Positions 35,941 to 45,652 of a stretch of 64,000 nt of DNA are shown piece by piece. Source of the DNA: an uncultured Carboxylicivirga sp. (lineage in GTDB: Bacteria > Bacteroidota > Bacteroidia > Bacteroidales > Marinilabiliaceae); assembly GCA_947491945.1 (NCBI GenBank), contig CANLLN010000006.1:124001-188000 (forward strand), given 5' to 3'. Under the pieces are notes generated by a model, which was not told the DNA's origin, made no database searches, and was given only the letters and a program-made list of their open reading frames with translations. The position numbers and the translations under genes were made by a program. The first letter of the stretch is position 1; every line of letters begins with the position of its first letter.

Positions 35941-35971
35941 TTGTGTATCTAACATCATTCGTATAAGTTTG
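35941..35971 (+). promoter_or_regulatory. Promoter of the aspartate kinase gene
   Basis: TTG at 35941-35943 and TAAGTTTG at 35964-35971 are 20 bp apart, an excellent match to the Bacteroidota consensus. The predicted leader is about 70 nt, without a T-run hairpin. Confidence 0.65.
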
Positions 35972-36047
35972 TACTTGGTCTGATGCGCTGCAGCAGATGT
36001 TTGAGTTATACTAACGGCGGTATGCCATCCTATTTGTAGTAAATATA

Positions 36048-37418
36048 ATGAAGAAAGTAGTTGCCAAGTTTGGAGGATCCAATCTAAAGAAAAAAGAAGA
36101 CATTCAGAAACTCGTTAATGTGATAAGGGCTTATGATCGACCACTGGTAATTGTTGTGTCAGCCTTTTATGGGATTACCAATCATCTTATTCGTGCGATG
36201 GAGGATGTCAAACAGGATGAGTCCAATATTGAGAAGCTGGTTCGTTTTTTACGAGAGCTTAAGGAAGAGGCAATTATAGAGAATTTTGATGATAAAGAAT
36301 GGCAGGACCGCACGCTTAATGCGGTACAGTCACGCATAAAGGAGCTGAGTCGTTACCTTACGGGTATTCACTATATCGGTGATGTGCCTGAGTTTGTTGA
36401 AGATGTGATATTAAGTTATGGCGAGCGCCTTAGCTCCTTGGTGCTCACTGCTATTTTGCAAAGCAAAGGGATTGATGCGGAAGAGGCTTTGCCCGAGCAG
36501 ATGCCCTTAATTACTGATGGTGAATTTGGTAATGCAACTGTTGATTTTGATTTGTCGGCGGCCAATGTGCAGAAACGCCTGGCGGGCGACAAGGTATATG
36601 TAGTGCCCGGTTTCTATGGTGTGTCGCAACAGGGTAAGGTTACCCTGCTGGGACGGGGAGGCAGTGACTATTCGGCAGCAGCGCTGGCTCGTTGTCTCAA
36701 TGCCGAATCATTGGATGTTTGGAAGGATGTGGATGGCTTTATGAGTGCTGATCCTAAGCTGGTACAGTCGCCAAAACGCATCACTCATTTATCATACGCC
36801 GAAGCTGCCGAGTTGTCTTATTTTGGGGCGAGTATACTGCATCCGCGAACAGTGGAGCCGCTAAAGGAAGTAGGAATACCCATTCATATTGGTAATATTG
36901 ATGCCTTTATGGGTAGTGTGGCGCCGCGTACTGTTGTGCATGCTGCTGAAACAGTAAGTGACTGCATCGTGAAGAGTGTGACTTACAGTGATGATTTCTG
37001 TATTCTAAAGATGCGGGGTGCTGGCGTAGGCCTGAAAAAGGGTGTTTTGGCCAAGGTGACAGTAGCTTTGGATAGAGCAGGGATTAACATTAAATCGGTA
37101 ATCACATCGCAAATTGTTATTAACCTATTGCTGTCTGCAAAAGATATCAAGCGGGCTTATAAGGTGGTGGAAGAACTTGAGCTTTCCGCTATTACGGAGC
37201 TTATAGCCAGTGAACAGATTTCCACAATTGCCATTGTGGGTGAGGGTATTTTGGATCGCCCCGGTGTGGCCGGTCGCTTATTTATGGCTTTGGCCAAAAA
37301 GGATATTAACATACAGATGATTGTCTCAGGAGCCTCCGCTGTAGCCAGTTACTTCATGGTGGCTCGCGATGATCGAGATATGGCTATTGATGCTATTCAT
37401 AATGAGTTTTTTAGCTGA
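36048..37418 (+). CDS. lysC: Aspartate kinase (monofunctional)
   Basis: The 456-residue protein phosphorylates aspartate, the first step to lysine, threonine, methionine and diaminopimelate. The amino-acid-kinase domain starts KFGGSNLKKKED and has GRGGSDYSAAALAR near residue 204. The last 150 residues contain two ACT-type domains, from about residue 310 and 395 (IAIVGEGILDRPGVAGRLF), which bind feedback inhibitors. No homoserine dehydrogenase domain is fused. It is transcribed from its own promoter and ends at a terminator at 37458. The gene symbol is by family; which amino acid inhibits it is not visible. Confidence 0.9.
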   Translation: MKKVVAKFGGSNLKKKEDIQKLVNVIRAYDRPLVIVVSAFYGITNHLIRAMEDVKQDESNIEKLVRFLRELKEEAIIENFDDKEWQDRTLNAVQSRIKELSRYLTGIHYIGDVPEFVEDVILSYGERLSSLVLTAILQSKGIDAEEALPEQMPLITDGEFGNATVDFDLSAANVQKRLAGDKVYVVPGFYGVSQQGKVTLLGRGGSDYSAAALARCLNAESLDVWKDVDGFMSADPKLVQSPKRITHLSYAEAAELSYFGASILHPRTVEPLKEVGIPIHIGNIDAFMGSVAPRTVVHAAETVSDCIVKSVTYSDDFCILKMRGAGVGLKKGVLAKVTVALDRAGINIKSVITSQIVINLLLSAKDIKRAYKVVEELELSAITELIASEQISTIAIVGEGILDRPGVAGRLFMALAKKDINIQMIVSGASAVASYFMVARDDRDMAIDAIHNEFFS

Positions 37419-37457
37419 TATTTTCTAGCCTTTACAGCATTCTTTAAATGCATTAGC

Positions 37458-37492
37458 GCCCCGTTTTGCCCTGCAGAACGGGGCTTATTGTT
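37458..37492 (+). terminator. Intrinsic terminator after aspartate kinase
   Basis: GCCCCGTT at 37458-37465 is perfectly complementary to AACGGGGC at 37477-37484, and TTATTGTTT follows. Confidence 0.85.
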
Positions 37493-37682
37493 TGATAAGC
37501 AAACGAGTGGCTTTGTTCTTCATGTGATCAAAATTGACGTGCAAATTTTATGAGGTTAATGATTGATATTTAACTCGTTGTATTCTTCAAATACAGTAAG
37601 ATGCTTGTTGTTAATGGGCAATAAACGAAGTGTCAGAAAAGTGTCAAAAGTCATGTTTTTTATCGCTGATATGCTCGCCTAG

Positions 37683-37713
37683 TTGGAGAATATAAATTTA
37701 ATAGCTACTTTTG
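37683..37713 (+). promoter_or_regulatory. Promoter of gltBD
   Basis: TTG at 37683-37685 and TACTTTTG at 37706-37713 are 20 bp apart, matching TTG/TAnnTTTG. Transcription would start near 37719. Confidence 0.7.
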
Positions 37714-37850
37714 CTTTCACAACACAACAAAAACTAGCTAAAAACTTACTAAACGTAAGTAGGTGGTTTTATTTTTCAATCCAGTGGCGACAACATACTT
37801 CCTGTTGAGCAGGAAATATTGTTGATTTTTCTCTAAAAGCATATAACTGT
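37714..37850 (+). other. gltB 5' leader with two hairpins
   Basis: The roughly 130-nt leader has no ATG before gltB. ACTTAC-taaac-GTAAGT (37744-37760) is followed by a T-rich stretch, and TTCCTG-ttgag-CAGGAA (37799-37815) lies 35 nt before the start. They could affect termination or ribosome access. Confidence 0.4.
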
Positions 37851-40800
37851 ATGACAAGACGATTTCCAAAAGCGCAGGGCTTGTACGACCCTGCAAACGA
37901 GCGTGATAACTGTGGGATTGGTTTTGTGGCTAATATTAAAGGCACAGCAACCAACGAAATCGTAAAGCGGGGCTTGGAGGTACTGTGTAACATGACGCAC
38001 CGGGGTGCCGAGAGTGCCGATAACAAGTCCGGCGACGGCGCGGGTATTTTAATGCAGGTGCCACACGCCTATTTCTCCACCTTTGGCTTTGATTTGCCAG
38101 CTGCCGGTAAGTATGGCACTGGCCTTGTTTTTTTGCCGCAAAACGAGGATGAGGCTGACCATTGCAAGCAGATTCTCAATGATTATTTGAAAGTCGAGGG
38201 ATTGACTTTAATAGCCTACCGTCAGGTGCCTGTAGATAGTGAGGTGATCGGTGAGATCGCCCAAAGCAGTGAGCCACGTATTGAGCAAGTTTTTGTGACT
38301 GGTGATTTTGAACAGGATGCATTGGAGCGCCGTTTGTACCTGGCGCGCAAACAGGCTGAGAATGCCATACGCGATACTACCCTCCTCGAAAAAGAGGCTT
38401 TCTATCTGCCGAGTTTGTCATCGAAAATATTTATCTATAAAGGAATGCTGACACCGGCTCAGCTGGGGCAGTATTTCCTCGATTTGCAGGATGCGCGAAT
38501 CCAGAGTGCCATCTCTTTGGTGCATTCGCGCTTTAGTACCAACACCTTTCCTACCTGGGATTTGGCACAGCCCTTCCGCATCATGGCGCACAATGGTGAG
38601 ATTAATACCATCAAAGGGAATAGGCTGTGGATGCAGGCACGCGAGAGTTTGCTGGCATCCGACTTGTTTGGTGATGATCTGAAAAAGCTCTTTCCGGTGG
38701 TTACCCCTAATATGAGTGATTCGGCATCGTTGGATAATGTGCTGGAGTTTTTATTTCTCACGGGTCGATCTCTGCCCCATGCCTTAAGTATGCTGGTGCC
38801 GGAATCATGGAACAGTAAGAACCCGATACCCGATAGCTTAAAGGCTTATTATGAGTATCACTCTACCATTATGGAGCCCTGGGATGGGCCGGCTTCCATA
38901 GTATTCTCTGATGGTCGTTATGTAGGAGGTACGCTTGATCGTAACGGACTGCGTCCCTCGCGTTATATCATCACGCACGATGATATGATTGTGATGGGGT
39001 CCGAAGTAGGAGTACAAACTTTCGAAGCCACACAAATTAAGGAGAAGGGACGATTAAAACCAGGTAAGCTTTTGTTAGTGGATACACAGCTTGGAGTGAT
39101 CATACCCGACGAGGAGATTAAGTCGCAACTGGCACGTCGTCATCCCTATGCTAACTGGCTAAAGGAGAATCGTATTAATATGCATGATATTGATGTGCAG
39201 CAACGTGTGCCTTCCCAACTGGGCGATAAGTACGATACTTATCTGAAGGCCTTTGGCTATAACCGCGAAGATTTTGAACAAATTATTGCGCCCATGGCCA
39301 AAACTGGTGGTGAGCCCATTGCCTCCATGGGTAATGATACGCCCATTGCTGTGTTATCGGATAAGCCGCAGCGCTTTTTCTCTTATTTCAGGCAGTTGTT
39401 CGCTCAGGTAACCAATCCACCCATTGATCCCATTCGCGAAGGCTTGGTAATGGCACTGACCAGTTACATTGGTGCGGTACCCAAAAATCTGCTAAGCGAG
39501 GCTCCTGCTCAATGTCGATCCATTAAGTTTGAGAGTCCGCTGATGACCAATACCGACTTAGGGAAGATTAAGGATTTCAGGCGTGATGAGTTCACCCATG
39601 TTAATATCCCCATGACCTTTTCGGCCGATAAAGGGGGCAAGGGGCTGGAGGAAGCGCTTGACCGTATTTGCAGTGCTGCTGAAAAGGCCGTTGATGACGG
39701 TATGAATTACATTATTCTGAGTGACCGGGATATTGATAAAGACCAGGCGCCTGTACCTTCTTTGCTGGCGGTAGCGGCTACGCATCATCATCTTATTAAA
39801 GCCAAAAAGAGGATGCAGGTGGGGCTGGTGGTTGAAACCGGTGAGGCACGTGAAGTAATGCATTTTGCCCTTTTACTGGGCTTTGGAGCCAGTGTAATTA
39901 ATCCTTATGTGTGCTTTGCCACCATTAATGAAATGGTGAAGGAGGGCAAGATTGATATGGACTATGCTACGGCACGTGAGAATTATATGAAAGCCGTTGA
40001 TAAAGGCTTGCTGAAGGTATTGTCAAAGATGGGAATCAGCACCTTGCGTTCTTATCATGGAGCACAGATATTTGAAGCCATTGGCATCTCCGAAGCTCTC
40101 ATTGAGAAGTATTTTACAGGTACCCCAAGTAAAATTGGTGGTGTAGGTCTCGAAGAGATTGCACAGGAAAGTGTGATGGATCTGCAAAAGGCTTTTCAAC
40201 CATCTTTTCAGGGTAATCCTTTCGATACGAAAGGGAGTTACAGCTATCGTAAGTATGGCGAGAAGCATGGATGGAACCCTGAAACCATCGGTTTGCTTCA
40301 GTGGGCAACGTCAAGTGGTGATTATCAAATATACAAGGAGTATAGTCGACAGGTTGATAGTGATAATCAGGCACCTCTTTTTATCCGTGGGCTTATGAAG
40401 CTGAAGAAGAGGGAGCCTATCGATATAAGCGATGTGGAGCCTGCCTCCGAAATCATGAAACGCTTTGTAACGGGTGCCATGTCTTATGGTTCTATCTCCA
40501 AAGAAGCGCACGAAGCCATGGCACTTGCCATGAACGAAGTGGGTGGACGAAGTAATACGGGAGAAGGGGGTGAAGATGCTGCCCGCCTCAAGAGTCCGGC
40601 CCGCAGCGCCATTAAGCAAATTGCCAGTGGCCGCTTTGGGGTCACTAATAATTATCTGACCAATGCCGATGAGTTGCAGATAAAAATAGCACAGGGTGCT
40701 AAGCCTGGTGAGGGAGGACAGCTGCCCGGATTTAAGGTGGATAAGATTATTGCCCGCCTGCGTAACTCAACACCAGGTATTACACTGATATCACCGCCCC

Positions 40801-42368
40801 CTCATCATGACATCTATTCCATCGAGGATTTGGCGCAGCTGATCTATGACTTGAAGAGCACCAACCCCTCGGCACGTATCAGTGTGAAACTGGTTTCGGA
40901 AAATGGAGTAGGCACGGTTGCCGCCGGGGTGGCAAAGGCACATGCCGATTTAATCGTGATCAGTGGTGCCGAAGGTGGTACGGGAGCCAGCCCCAGCAGC
41001 TCTATTAAACACGCCGGGCTACCGGTAGAGATTGGCTTGTCGGAAGCACAACAGACATTGGTGATGAATAATCTGCGGGGACGTGTTAAGTTGCAGACCG
41101 ATGGACAGCTTAAAACAGGCCTCGATGTTATAAAAATGGCACTCTTGGGTGCCGAGGAGTATGGTTTTGCCACTTCGGCATTGGTTACACTGGGTTGTGT
41201 CATGATGCGTAAGTGTCATCTTAATACCTGCCCGGCCGGTATTGCTACACAGGACGAGGCATTGCGTAAGCGCTTTATTGGTAAGTATAAGTACGTTGTT
41301 AATTTCTTTTATTTCATTGCCGAAGAGGTGCGTGAATACCTGGCGCAGCTGGGTTGCAAATCGCTTGATGAGGTCATTGGACGCAGCGATCTGCTGGAGC
41401 AGGATCAAGAAGTTAGTAACTGGAAGTCGCAGGGGGTAGACCTGAGTCGTCTATTATATTTTCCCGAAGAAGGAAAGAAATACCCCTTGCGTAACACGAT
41501 GGAGCAGGATCATCAGCTGGATAAAGTGATGGATCGTCACCTGATAAAGCAGGCACAGGCCGCATTGATTAATCAGCAGAAAGTGTGGATGGCAGATAAT
41601 ATTATCAATACCGATCGTGCAGTGGGTGCCATGCTGTCGGGTGAGGTGTCCAAACGTTACGGCGAGAGCGGACTGCCCAAGAATACCATTAATTGTACCT
41701 TTCAGGGATCTGCCGGGCAAAGCTTCGGGGCATTTTTGGCCAAAGGGGTAAGCTTCCGGCTCGAGGGCGATGCCAATGATTACCTGGGCAAAGGACTCTC
41801 CGGTGGTAAAATTATCGTGGTGCCGCCTGTAGGCAGTACTTTCACCCCCGAAGAAAATATCATCATCGGTAATACGGTGCTATACGGAGCCACCCAAGGG
41901 CATCTATATGTGCGGGGTGTAGCCGGCGAGCGTTTTGCGGTGCGTAATTCCGGTGCCCATGCTGTGGTTGAAGGTGTGGGTGATCACTGCTGCGAATACA
42001 TGACCGGTGGTCGTGTAGTAGTGCTGGGGTCTACCGGACGCAATTTTGCTGCGGGCATGAGCGGTGGTATTGCTTATGTGCTGGATGAAGCCGGTAAGCT
42101 GGATTATTACTGCAACAAAGGCCTGGTGGATTTAACGCCGGTGGAGGATGCCGCCGATGTGCAGGAGTTGCAGTTTATGCTCAATAAGCATTTGTTGCAT
42201 ACTAACAGTAGCAAGGCGCAAGAGGTGTTGGTTAACTGGACTACTTATCTGCCTAAATTCGTGAAGGTGATTCCTTTTGAGTACAAAAAGGTACTGCAGG
42301 AACAGAAGATTAAAGAGCTGGAGCAGAAGTTGCGTGAGACAGAAGATGCTCCCTATCTGCGCGAATAA
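37851..42368 (+). CDS. gltB: Glutamate synthase large subunit
   Basis: GltB with GltD makes two glutamates from glutamine and 2-oxoglutarate. The 1505-residue length is normal. The catalytic N-terminal cysteine is Cys21 in ERDNCGIGF, exposed after removal of a 20-residue propeptide. The N-terminal glutaminase domain, central domain and FMN-binding synthase domain (GEGGEDAARLKSPARSA, GAEGGTGASPSSS) are all present. The 3Fe-4S cysteines are seen in CVMMRKCHLNTCPAGIA. The C-terminal beta-helix domain ends near residue 1490. gltD follows after 155 bp. It is transcribed from the promoter at 37683. Confidence 0.97.
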   Translation: MTRRFPKAQGLYDPANERDNCGIGFVANIKGTATNEIVKRGLEVLCNMTHRGAESADNKSGDGAGILMQVPHAYFSTFGFDLPAAGKYGTGLVFLPQNEDEADHCKQILNDYLKVEGLTLIAYRQVPVDSEVIGEIAQSSEPRIEQVFVTGDFEQDALERRLYLARKQAENAIRDTTLLEKEAFYLPSLSSKIFIYKGMLTPAQLGQYFLDLQDARIQSAISLVHSRFSTNTFPTWDLAQPFRIMAHNGEINTIKGNRLWMQARESLLASDLFGDDLKKLFPVVTPNMSDSASLDNVLEFLFLTGRSLPHALSMLVPESWNSKNPIPDSLKAYYEYHSTIMEPWDGPASIVFSDGRYVGGTLDRNGLRPSRYIITHDDMIVMGSEVGVQTFEATQIKEKGRLKPGKLLLVDTQLGVIIPDEEIKSQLARRHPYANWLKENRINMHDIDVQQRVPSQLGDKYDTYLKAFGYNREDFEQIIAPMAKTGGEPIASMGNDTPIAVLSDKPQRFFSYFRQLFAQVTNPPIDPIREGLVMALTSYIGAVPKNLLSEAPAQCRSIKFESPLMTNTDLGKIKDFRRDEFTHVNIPMTFSADKGGKGLEEALDRICSAAEKAVDDGMNYIILSDRDIDKDQAPVPSLLAVAATHHHLIKAKKRMQVGLVVETGEAREVMHFALLLGFGASVINPYVCFATINEMVKEGKIDMDYATARENYMKAVDKGLLKVLSKMGISTLRSYHGAQIFEAIGISEALIEKYFTGTPSKIGGVGLEEIAQESVMDLQKAFQPSFQGNPFDTKGSYSYRKYGEKHGWNPETIGLLQWATSSGDYQIYKEYSRQVDSDNQAPLFIRGLMKLKKREPIDISDVEPASEIMKRFVTGAMSYGSISKEAHEAMALAMNEVGGRSNTGEGGEDAARLKSPARSAIKQIASGRFGVTNNYLTNADELQIKIAQGAKPGEGGQLPGFKVDKIIARLRNSTPGITLISPPPHHDIYSIEDLAQLIYDLKSTNPSARISVKLVSENGVGTVAAGVAKAHADLIVISGAEGGTGASPSSSIKHAGLPVEIGLSEAQQTLVMNNLRGRVKLQTDGQLKTGLDVIKMALLGAEEYGFATSALVTLGCVMMRKCHLNTCPAGIATQDEALRKRFIGKYKYVVNFFYFIAEEVREYLAQLGCKSLDEVIGRSDLLEQDQEVSNWKSQGVDLSRLLYFPEEGKKYPLRNTMEQDHQLDKVMDRHLIKQAQAALINQQKVWMADNIINTDRAVGAMLSGEVSKRYGESGLPKNTINCTFQGSAGQSFGAFLAKGVSFRLEGDANDYLGKGLSGGKIIVVPPVGSTFTPEENIIIGNTVLYGATQGHLYVRGVAGERFAVRNSGAHAVVEGVGDHCCEYMTGGRVVVLGSTGRNFAAGMSGGIAYVLDEAGKLDYYCNKGLVDLTPVEDAADVQELQFMLNKHLLHTNSSKAQEVLVNWTTYLPKFVKVIPFEYKKVLQEQKIKELEQKLRETEDAPYLRE

Positions 42369-42457
42369 CGAGGTGATTTTGGGCACAAAAAAAACGATAA
42401 AGTAAAAAAAATCATAAGTGGAAAGTGTAGCGCTGGAAGCTTCAATAAAATGGATTG

Positions 42458-42508
42458 CCGGGGGATGGATAAGGATGAGCAACGCTTGCGAAGGCCGCCC
42501 CGGTGTTT
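42458..42508 (+). other. Hairpin between gltB and gltD
   Basis: CCGGGG at 42458-42463 pairs with CCCCGG at 42498-42503, followed by TGTTTTT, with a small inner GCAA/TTGC stem. It may partly terminate or protect mRNA and so set the GltB:GltD ratio; this is inference. Confidence 0.4.
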
Positions 42509-42523
42509 TTAAAACAGTAGATT

Positions 42524-43945
42524 ATGGCAGATCCGAAAGGTTTTATAAAATATGCGCGTAAAGAAGGTGGATACCGTCCTGTAGCCGAGCGTGTCGACGA
42601 TTATGGCGAGGTGGAGCAAACGCTGAATGGAGCCGACCGTACCTTGCAGGCGGCGCGTTGTATGGACTGTGGTATCCCATTCTGTCATTGGGCCTGTCCG
42701 GTGGGCAGCAAAATACCCGAGTGGCAGGATGCCGTTTATAAAGGAGAGTGGCAGTTAGCCAGCGACATTCTTCATTCCACAAATAGTTTTCCTGAATTTA
42801 CCGGGCGAATTTGTCCCAATCCCTGCGAGAAATCGTGTGTGCTGGCCATTCATGAGGAGGCAGTAACCATCCGCGAAAACGAATGTTCGGTGGTGGAGAA
42901 GGCCTTTAACGAAGGGTACATCGTACCACGTATTCCTGTTGTACGTAGTGGCAAGAAGGTGGCTGTAGTGGGTTCAGGACCCGCTGGCTTATCGGTGGCT
43001 GATCTTTTAAACCAAGCAGGTCACAGTGTTACGGTATTTGAAAAGGATGACGCAGTAGGTGGGCTTTTGCGCTATGGTATCCCCGACTTTAAACTTAATA
43101 AAAAGGTAATTGACCGGCGTATAGCCATTTTTAAAGAGGAGGGCATTGTCTTTCGCACAAATACGGCTGTGGGTGATACCCTCAAAGGGGATGAGTTATT
43201 GAGTAGCTTCGATGCAGTGGTGCTTAGTATTGGTGCTATGAAGCCCCGCGATCTGCCTGTGGAAGGACGCGATCTGGAGGGGGTGCATTTCGCCATGGAT
43301 TATTTAACCCAGCAGAATAAAGTAAACCGCGGCCTTGTAATCGAGGGTGAGCGCCTGGAGGCCAAAGGTAAAAAGGTATTGGTAATTGGCGGTGGCGATA
43401 CGGGTTCCGATTGTGTGGGAACGGCCATTCGCCAGAAGGCGAAAGTAGTGACTCAAATTGAGATAATGCCTCAGCCTCCAAAGAAGCGGAGTGCGGATAA
43501 CCCCTGGCCATACTGGCCCAGTACCCTCAAGACTTCTACCTCGCATGAAGAGGGCTGTACCCGCCGATGGAGCCTTAATACAAAACGTTTCCTGGGAGAA
43601 ACAGGTAAGCTCAAACAGGTAGAACTTGTTGAGGTGGAGTGGAGCAAGAATGATAAGGGGCAGTGGCAGATGCACGAAAAACCTGATACTACTCAATTAA
43701 TGGAGGTGGATATGGTATTGCTGTCCATGGGTTTTGTAAGTCCTGTGCATGAGGGCTTAGTGAAAGAGTTGGGTCTAAAACTCGATGATCGTGGAAATAT
43801 TCAGGTGGATGATAAGTTTCACACCAGTATGGCCGGTGTATTTGCAGCCGGCGATGCGGCAAGTGGTGCCAGTTTGGTAGTAACTGCCATCGCCCGCGGA
43901 CGCGAAGCTGCAAAAAATGTGCATGACTTTTTACAAAAAAATTAA
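42524..43945 (+). CDS. gltD: Glutamate synthase small subunit (NADPH)
   Basis: The 473-residue flavoprotein passes electrons from NADPH to GltB. The N-terminal cluster motif is visible as CMDCGIPFCHWACP and the second group as CPNPCEKSC, which hold two 4Fe-4S centres. The FAD fold begins VAVVGSGPAGLSVADLL near residue 147, and an NADPH-binding fold follows with VLVIGGGDTGSDC near 287. It ends with a GDAASGASLVVTAIARGREAA segment that fits the family. A strong terminator at 43979 closes the unit. The long spacer from gltB (155 bp) is unusual and contains a hairpin. Confidence 0.96.
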   Translation: MADPKGFIKYARKEGGYRPVAERVDDYGEVEQTLNGADRTLQAARCMDCGIPFCHWACPVGSKIPEWQDAVYKGEWQLASDILHSTNSFPEFTGRICPNPCEKSCVLAIHEEAVTIRENECSVVEKAFNEGYIVPRIPVVRSGKKVAVVGSGPAGLSVADLLNQAGHSVTVFEKDDAVGGLLRYGIPDFKLNKKVIDRRIAIFKEEGIVFRTNTAVGDTLKGDELLSSFDAVVLSIGAMKPRDLPVEGRDLEGVHFAMDYLTQQNKVNRGLVIEGERLEAKGKKVLVIGGGDTGSDCVGTAIRQKAKVVTQIEIMPQPPKKRSADNPWPYWPSTLKTSTSHEEGCTRRWSLNTKRFLGETGKLKQVELVEVEWSKNDKGQWQMHEKPDTTQLMEVDMVLLSMGFVSPVHEGLVKELGLKLDDRGNIQVDDKFHTSMAGVFAAGDAASGASLVVTAIARGREAAKNVHDFLQKN

Positions 43946-43978
43946 GGGTAACAAACTTATTATCAGATCAAACAAAAG

Positions 43979-44010
43979 AGCTGTTTCAGAAATGAGGCAG
44001 CTTTTTTTTT
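43979..44010 (+). terminator. Intrinsic terminator after gltD
   Basis: AGCTGTTTCA (43979-43988) pairs with TGAGGCAGCT (43993-44002) around a GAAA loop, with two G-U pairs, followed by nine Ts. Confidence 0.85.
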
Positions 44011-44085
44011 AATACGTGTAACCTTTTGTTGCTTTGTCACATAAACCGGAAACAGGAAAGTACTTTAAAAGGAAAGAAAATTACG

Positions 44086-45303
44086 ATGAGGTTTTTAGTG
44101 AAGGGCGCCGTGCTGTTGATAATAGTGTTAATGACGGCTTGTGACAAAGGGTATGAACACGATAGGTATAGTAGTTATGGTGTTGACCACGATAAAAGCG
44201 TATTATATGACAATGTGGATGCCTTACAAAGTCAGTTGGAGGCGCTGGGAAAAACTCCTTTTGCCACGTTGTGTCACTCCATGAGTCAACGACTCGACGG
44301 TAAAGATGTTGAAGGAAATGCACGTTTTGTGCAAGCCATGATGGGTTTGGGCAATTTGATGTACAATACAGCTGGCGAGGACTGTTACTTTGCCGCTCTG
44401 ATGGATCTGGTATTTGATCGTGGCTATTACTGCACGCAACTGCTGGCCGATGGATATGGCCAATGGCAGTGGAATGAAGAGTTGGGGCAGTTTGAAAAAG
44501 TAAAAGATTGTGATGATAAAATTGTCTTTATCTTTCCTTCCGCTGATGATGCGACAGCCGCTGACGCTGTGCTTACCGTGTCAGACCTTGCCTTCTACGG
44601 TGGCGTTTTCCCGGGTAAAGGCGAGGAGCAGGACAGTGGGCAGATAGTTGATCAGGTACTTGAACGACTTTATTGTAACATCAAGGTAGGTAGCGATTTG
44701 TTGCTGACCAGTAATTTGCTTAGCACTTTTGCTGAAGATGGCCATTTTAAGGATGTGGCACTCACCTTCAACGCCGGTTCATTTAACCTTAATGGGGAGC
44801 TTGAAAAAGAGGATCGTGAGGGTTTTTGGCGCTGGACCTTTAGTAATAACTCGGCTCGTATTCTGGAACATGAGTTATGCCTTCGTTTTAATGAGCATAA
44901 CACCTTTATGCCGGTGGACGATATCGAAAATAAGCTGGTGTTAAAGAATATTATGGCTAAAACAAGAGCCCGAAGTGGTGCTGTGTATAACGAGCTGGAG
45001 AAAGTGATGCAGCTGCAAGAGGGAAGCGAGGAATATGCTACTGCCCTGGCTGGCACACTTAATACTCATGCCATCATGGATATTCGTTACCTTAATTATA
45101 CTATCCTGGCCAGGGTGAAACCCATTGCTAGGCAGCAAGATGATGGATCCGGAACATGGTATATCGACCTTGAGTTTGAATTTAGTGATGGTTCGCGCGA
45201 GAGTGGCGATATTTATTTCAATAATTACCTGAATTATTTCAAGATTGAATTGGAAAAACTGGTAGCCGAATTTGAAAATAAATTCGGCGTGCGCAGTGCT
45301 TAA
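44086..45303 (+). CDS. Predicted lipoprotein of unknown function
   Basis: I do not recognise this 405-residue protein. From ATG 44086, which follows an AAAAGGAAAG stretch, the first 19 residues form a lipoprotein signal ending LMTAC, so Cys19 would be lipidated. The mature part has several Cys residues (LCHSMSQ, DCYFAAL, YCTQLLA, CDDKIVF) and alternating acidic and hydrophobic segments without internal membrane helices. The longer frame from 44026 lacks a signal peptide at its start. It ends in a 4-bp convergent overlap with the Dabb gene. No operon partner on the plus strand is close, so context gives no clue. Confidence 0.6.
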   Translation: MRFLVKGAVLLIIVLMTACDKGYEHDRYSSYGVDHDKSVLYDNVDALQSQLEALGKTPFATLCHSMSQRLDGKDVEGNARFVQAMMGLGNLMYNTAGEDCYFAALMDLVFDRGYYCTQLLADGYGQWQWNEELGQFEKVKDCDDKIVFIFPSADDATAADAVLTVSDLAFYGGVFPGKGEEQDSGQIVDQVLERLYCNIKVGSDLLLTSNLLSTFAEDGHFKDVALTFNAGSFNLNGELEKEDREGFWRWTFSNNSARILEHELCLRFNEHNTFMPVDDIENKLVLKNIMAKTRARSGAVYNELEKVMQLQEGSEEYATALAGTLNTHAIMDIRYLNYTILARVKPIARQQDDGSGTWYIDLEFEFSDGSRESGDIYFNNYLNYFKIELEKLVAEFENKFGVRSA

Positions 45304-45599
45304 AAATTATAATCCACACATGATCGTGCCTCAAGTACCTCTCGAACAATCTTGCCAATAGCCAGATGATCGGGGTGCTGGGCATAGCTTGCCAATCCTT
45401 CCATATCATCAAAAGTGGTACTTAATGAAATGTCGAAGTCTTCGTCAGGATTACAGTTGAGACCGACTTCGATGGATTTAAGTGCCTCAATTTTATCTTC
45501 CAGTGCCAGTAATCCCGTTTTTATTTCATTCAGCTTAGCAGTCTTGGATGCTGCGTCATCGAACTTTTTTAGCTTGAATAGGACAATGTGTTTAATCAT
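45300..45599 (-). CDS. Dabb (stress-responsive alpha/beta barrel) domain protein
   Basis: This 99-residue protein matches the Dabb family: MIKHIVLFKLKKFDD at the start, VGLNCNPDEDFDISLSTTFDDMEGLASYAQHPDH in the middle and VREVLEARSCVDYNF at the end. The family forms a small dimeric ferredoxin-like barrel of unclear function. Its stop overlaps the stop of the lipoprotein gene by 4 bp, so transcripts from the two would be complementary at their ends. It is a single gene on the minus strand, divergent from uridine kinase. Confidence 0.87.
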   Translation of the reverse strand: MIKHIVLFKLKKFDDAASKTAKLNEIKTGLLALEDKIEALKSIEVGLNCNPDEDFDISLSTTFDDMEGLASYAQHPDHLAIGKIVREVLEARSCVDYNF

Positions 45600-45652
45600 A
45601 ATGAAATAATTTACTTATTATTGTTGTGATAATTGACTGCAAAATTAGTAAA

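Noticed and set aside
45300-45303. Overlap of the lipoprotein and Dabb genes as a sign of a frame error
   Set aside because: The four-base overlap is between convergent stop codons, both frames are sound, and such overlaps are common.
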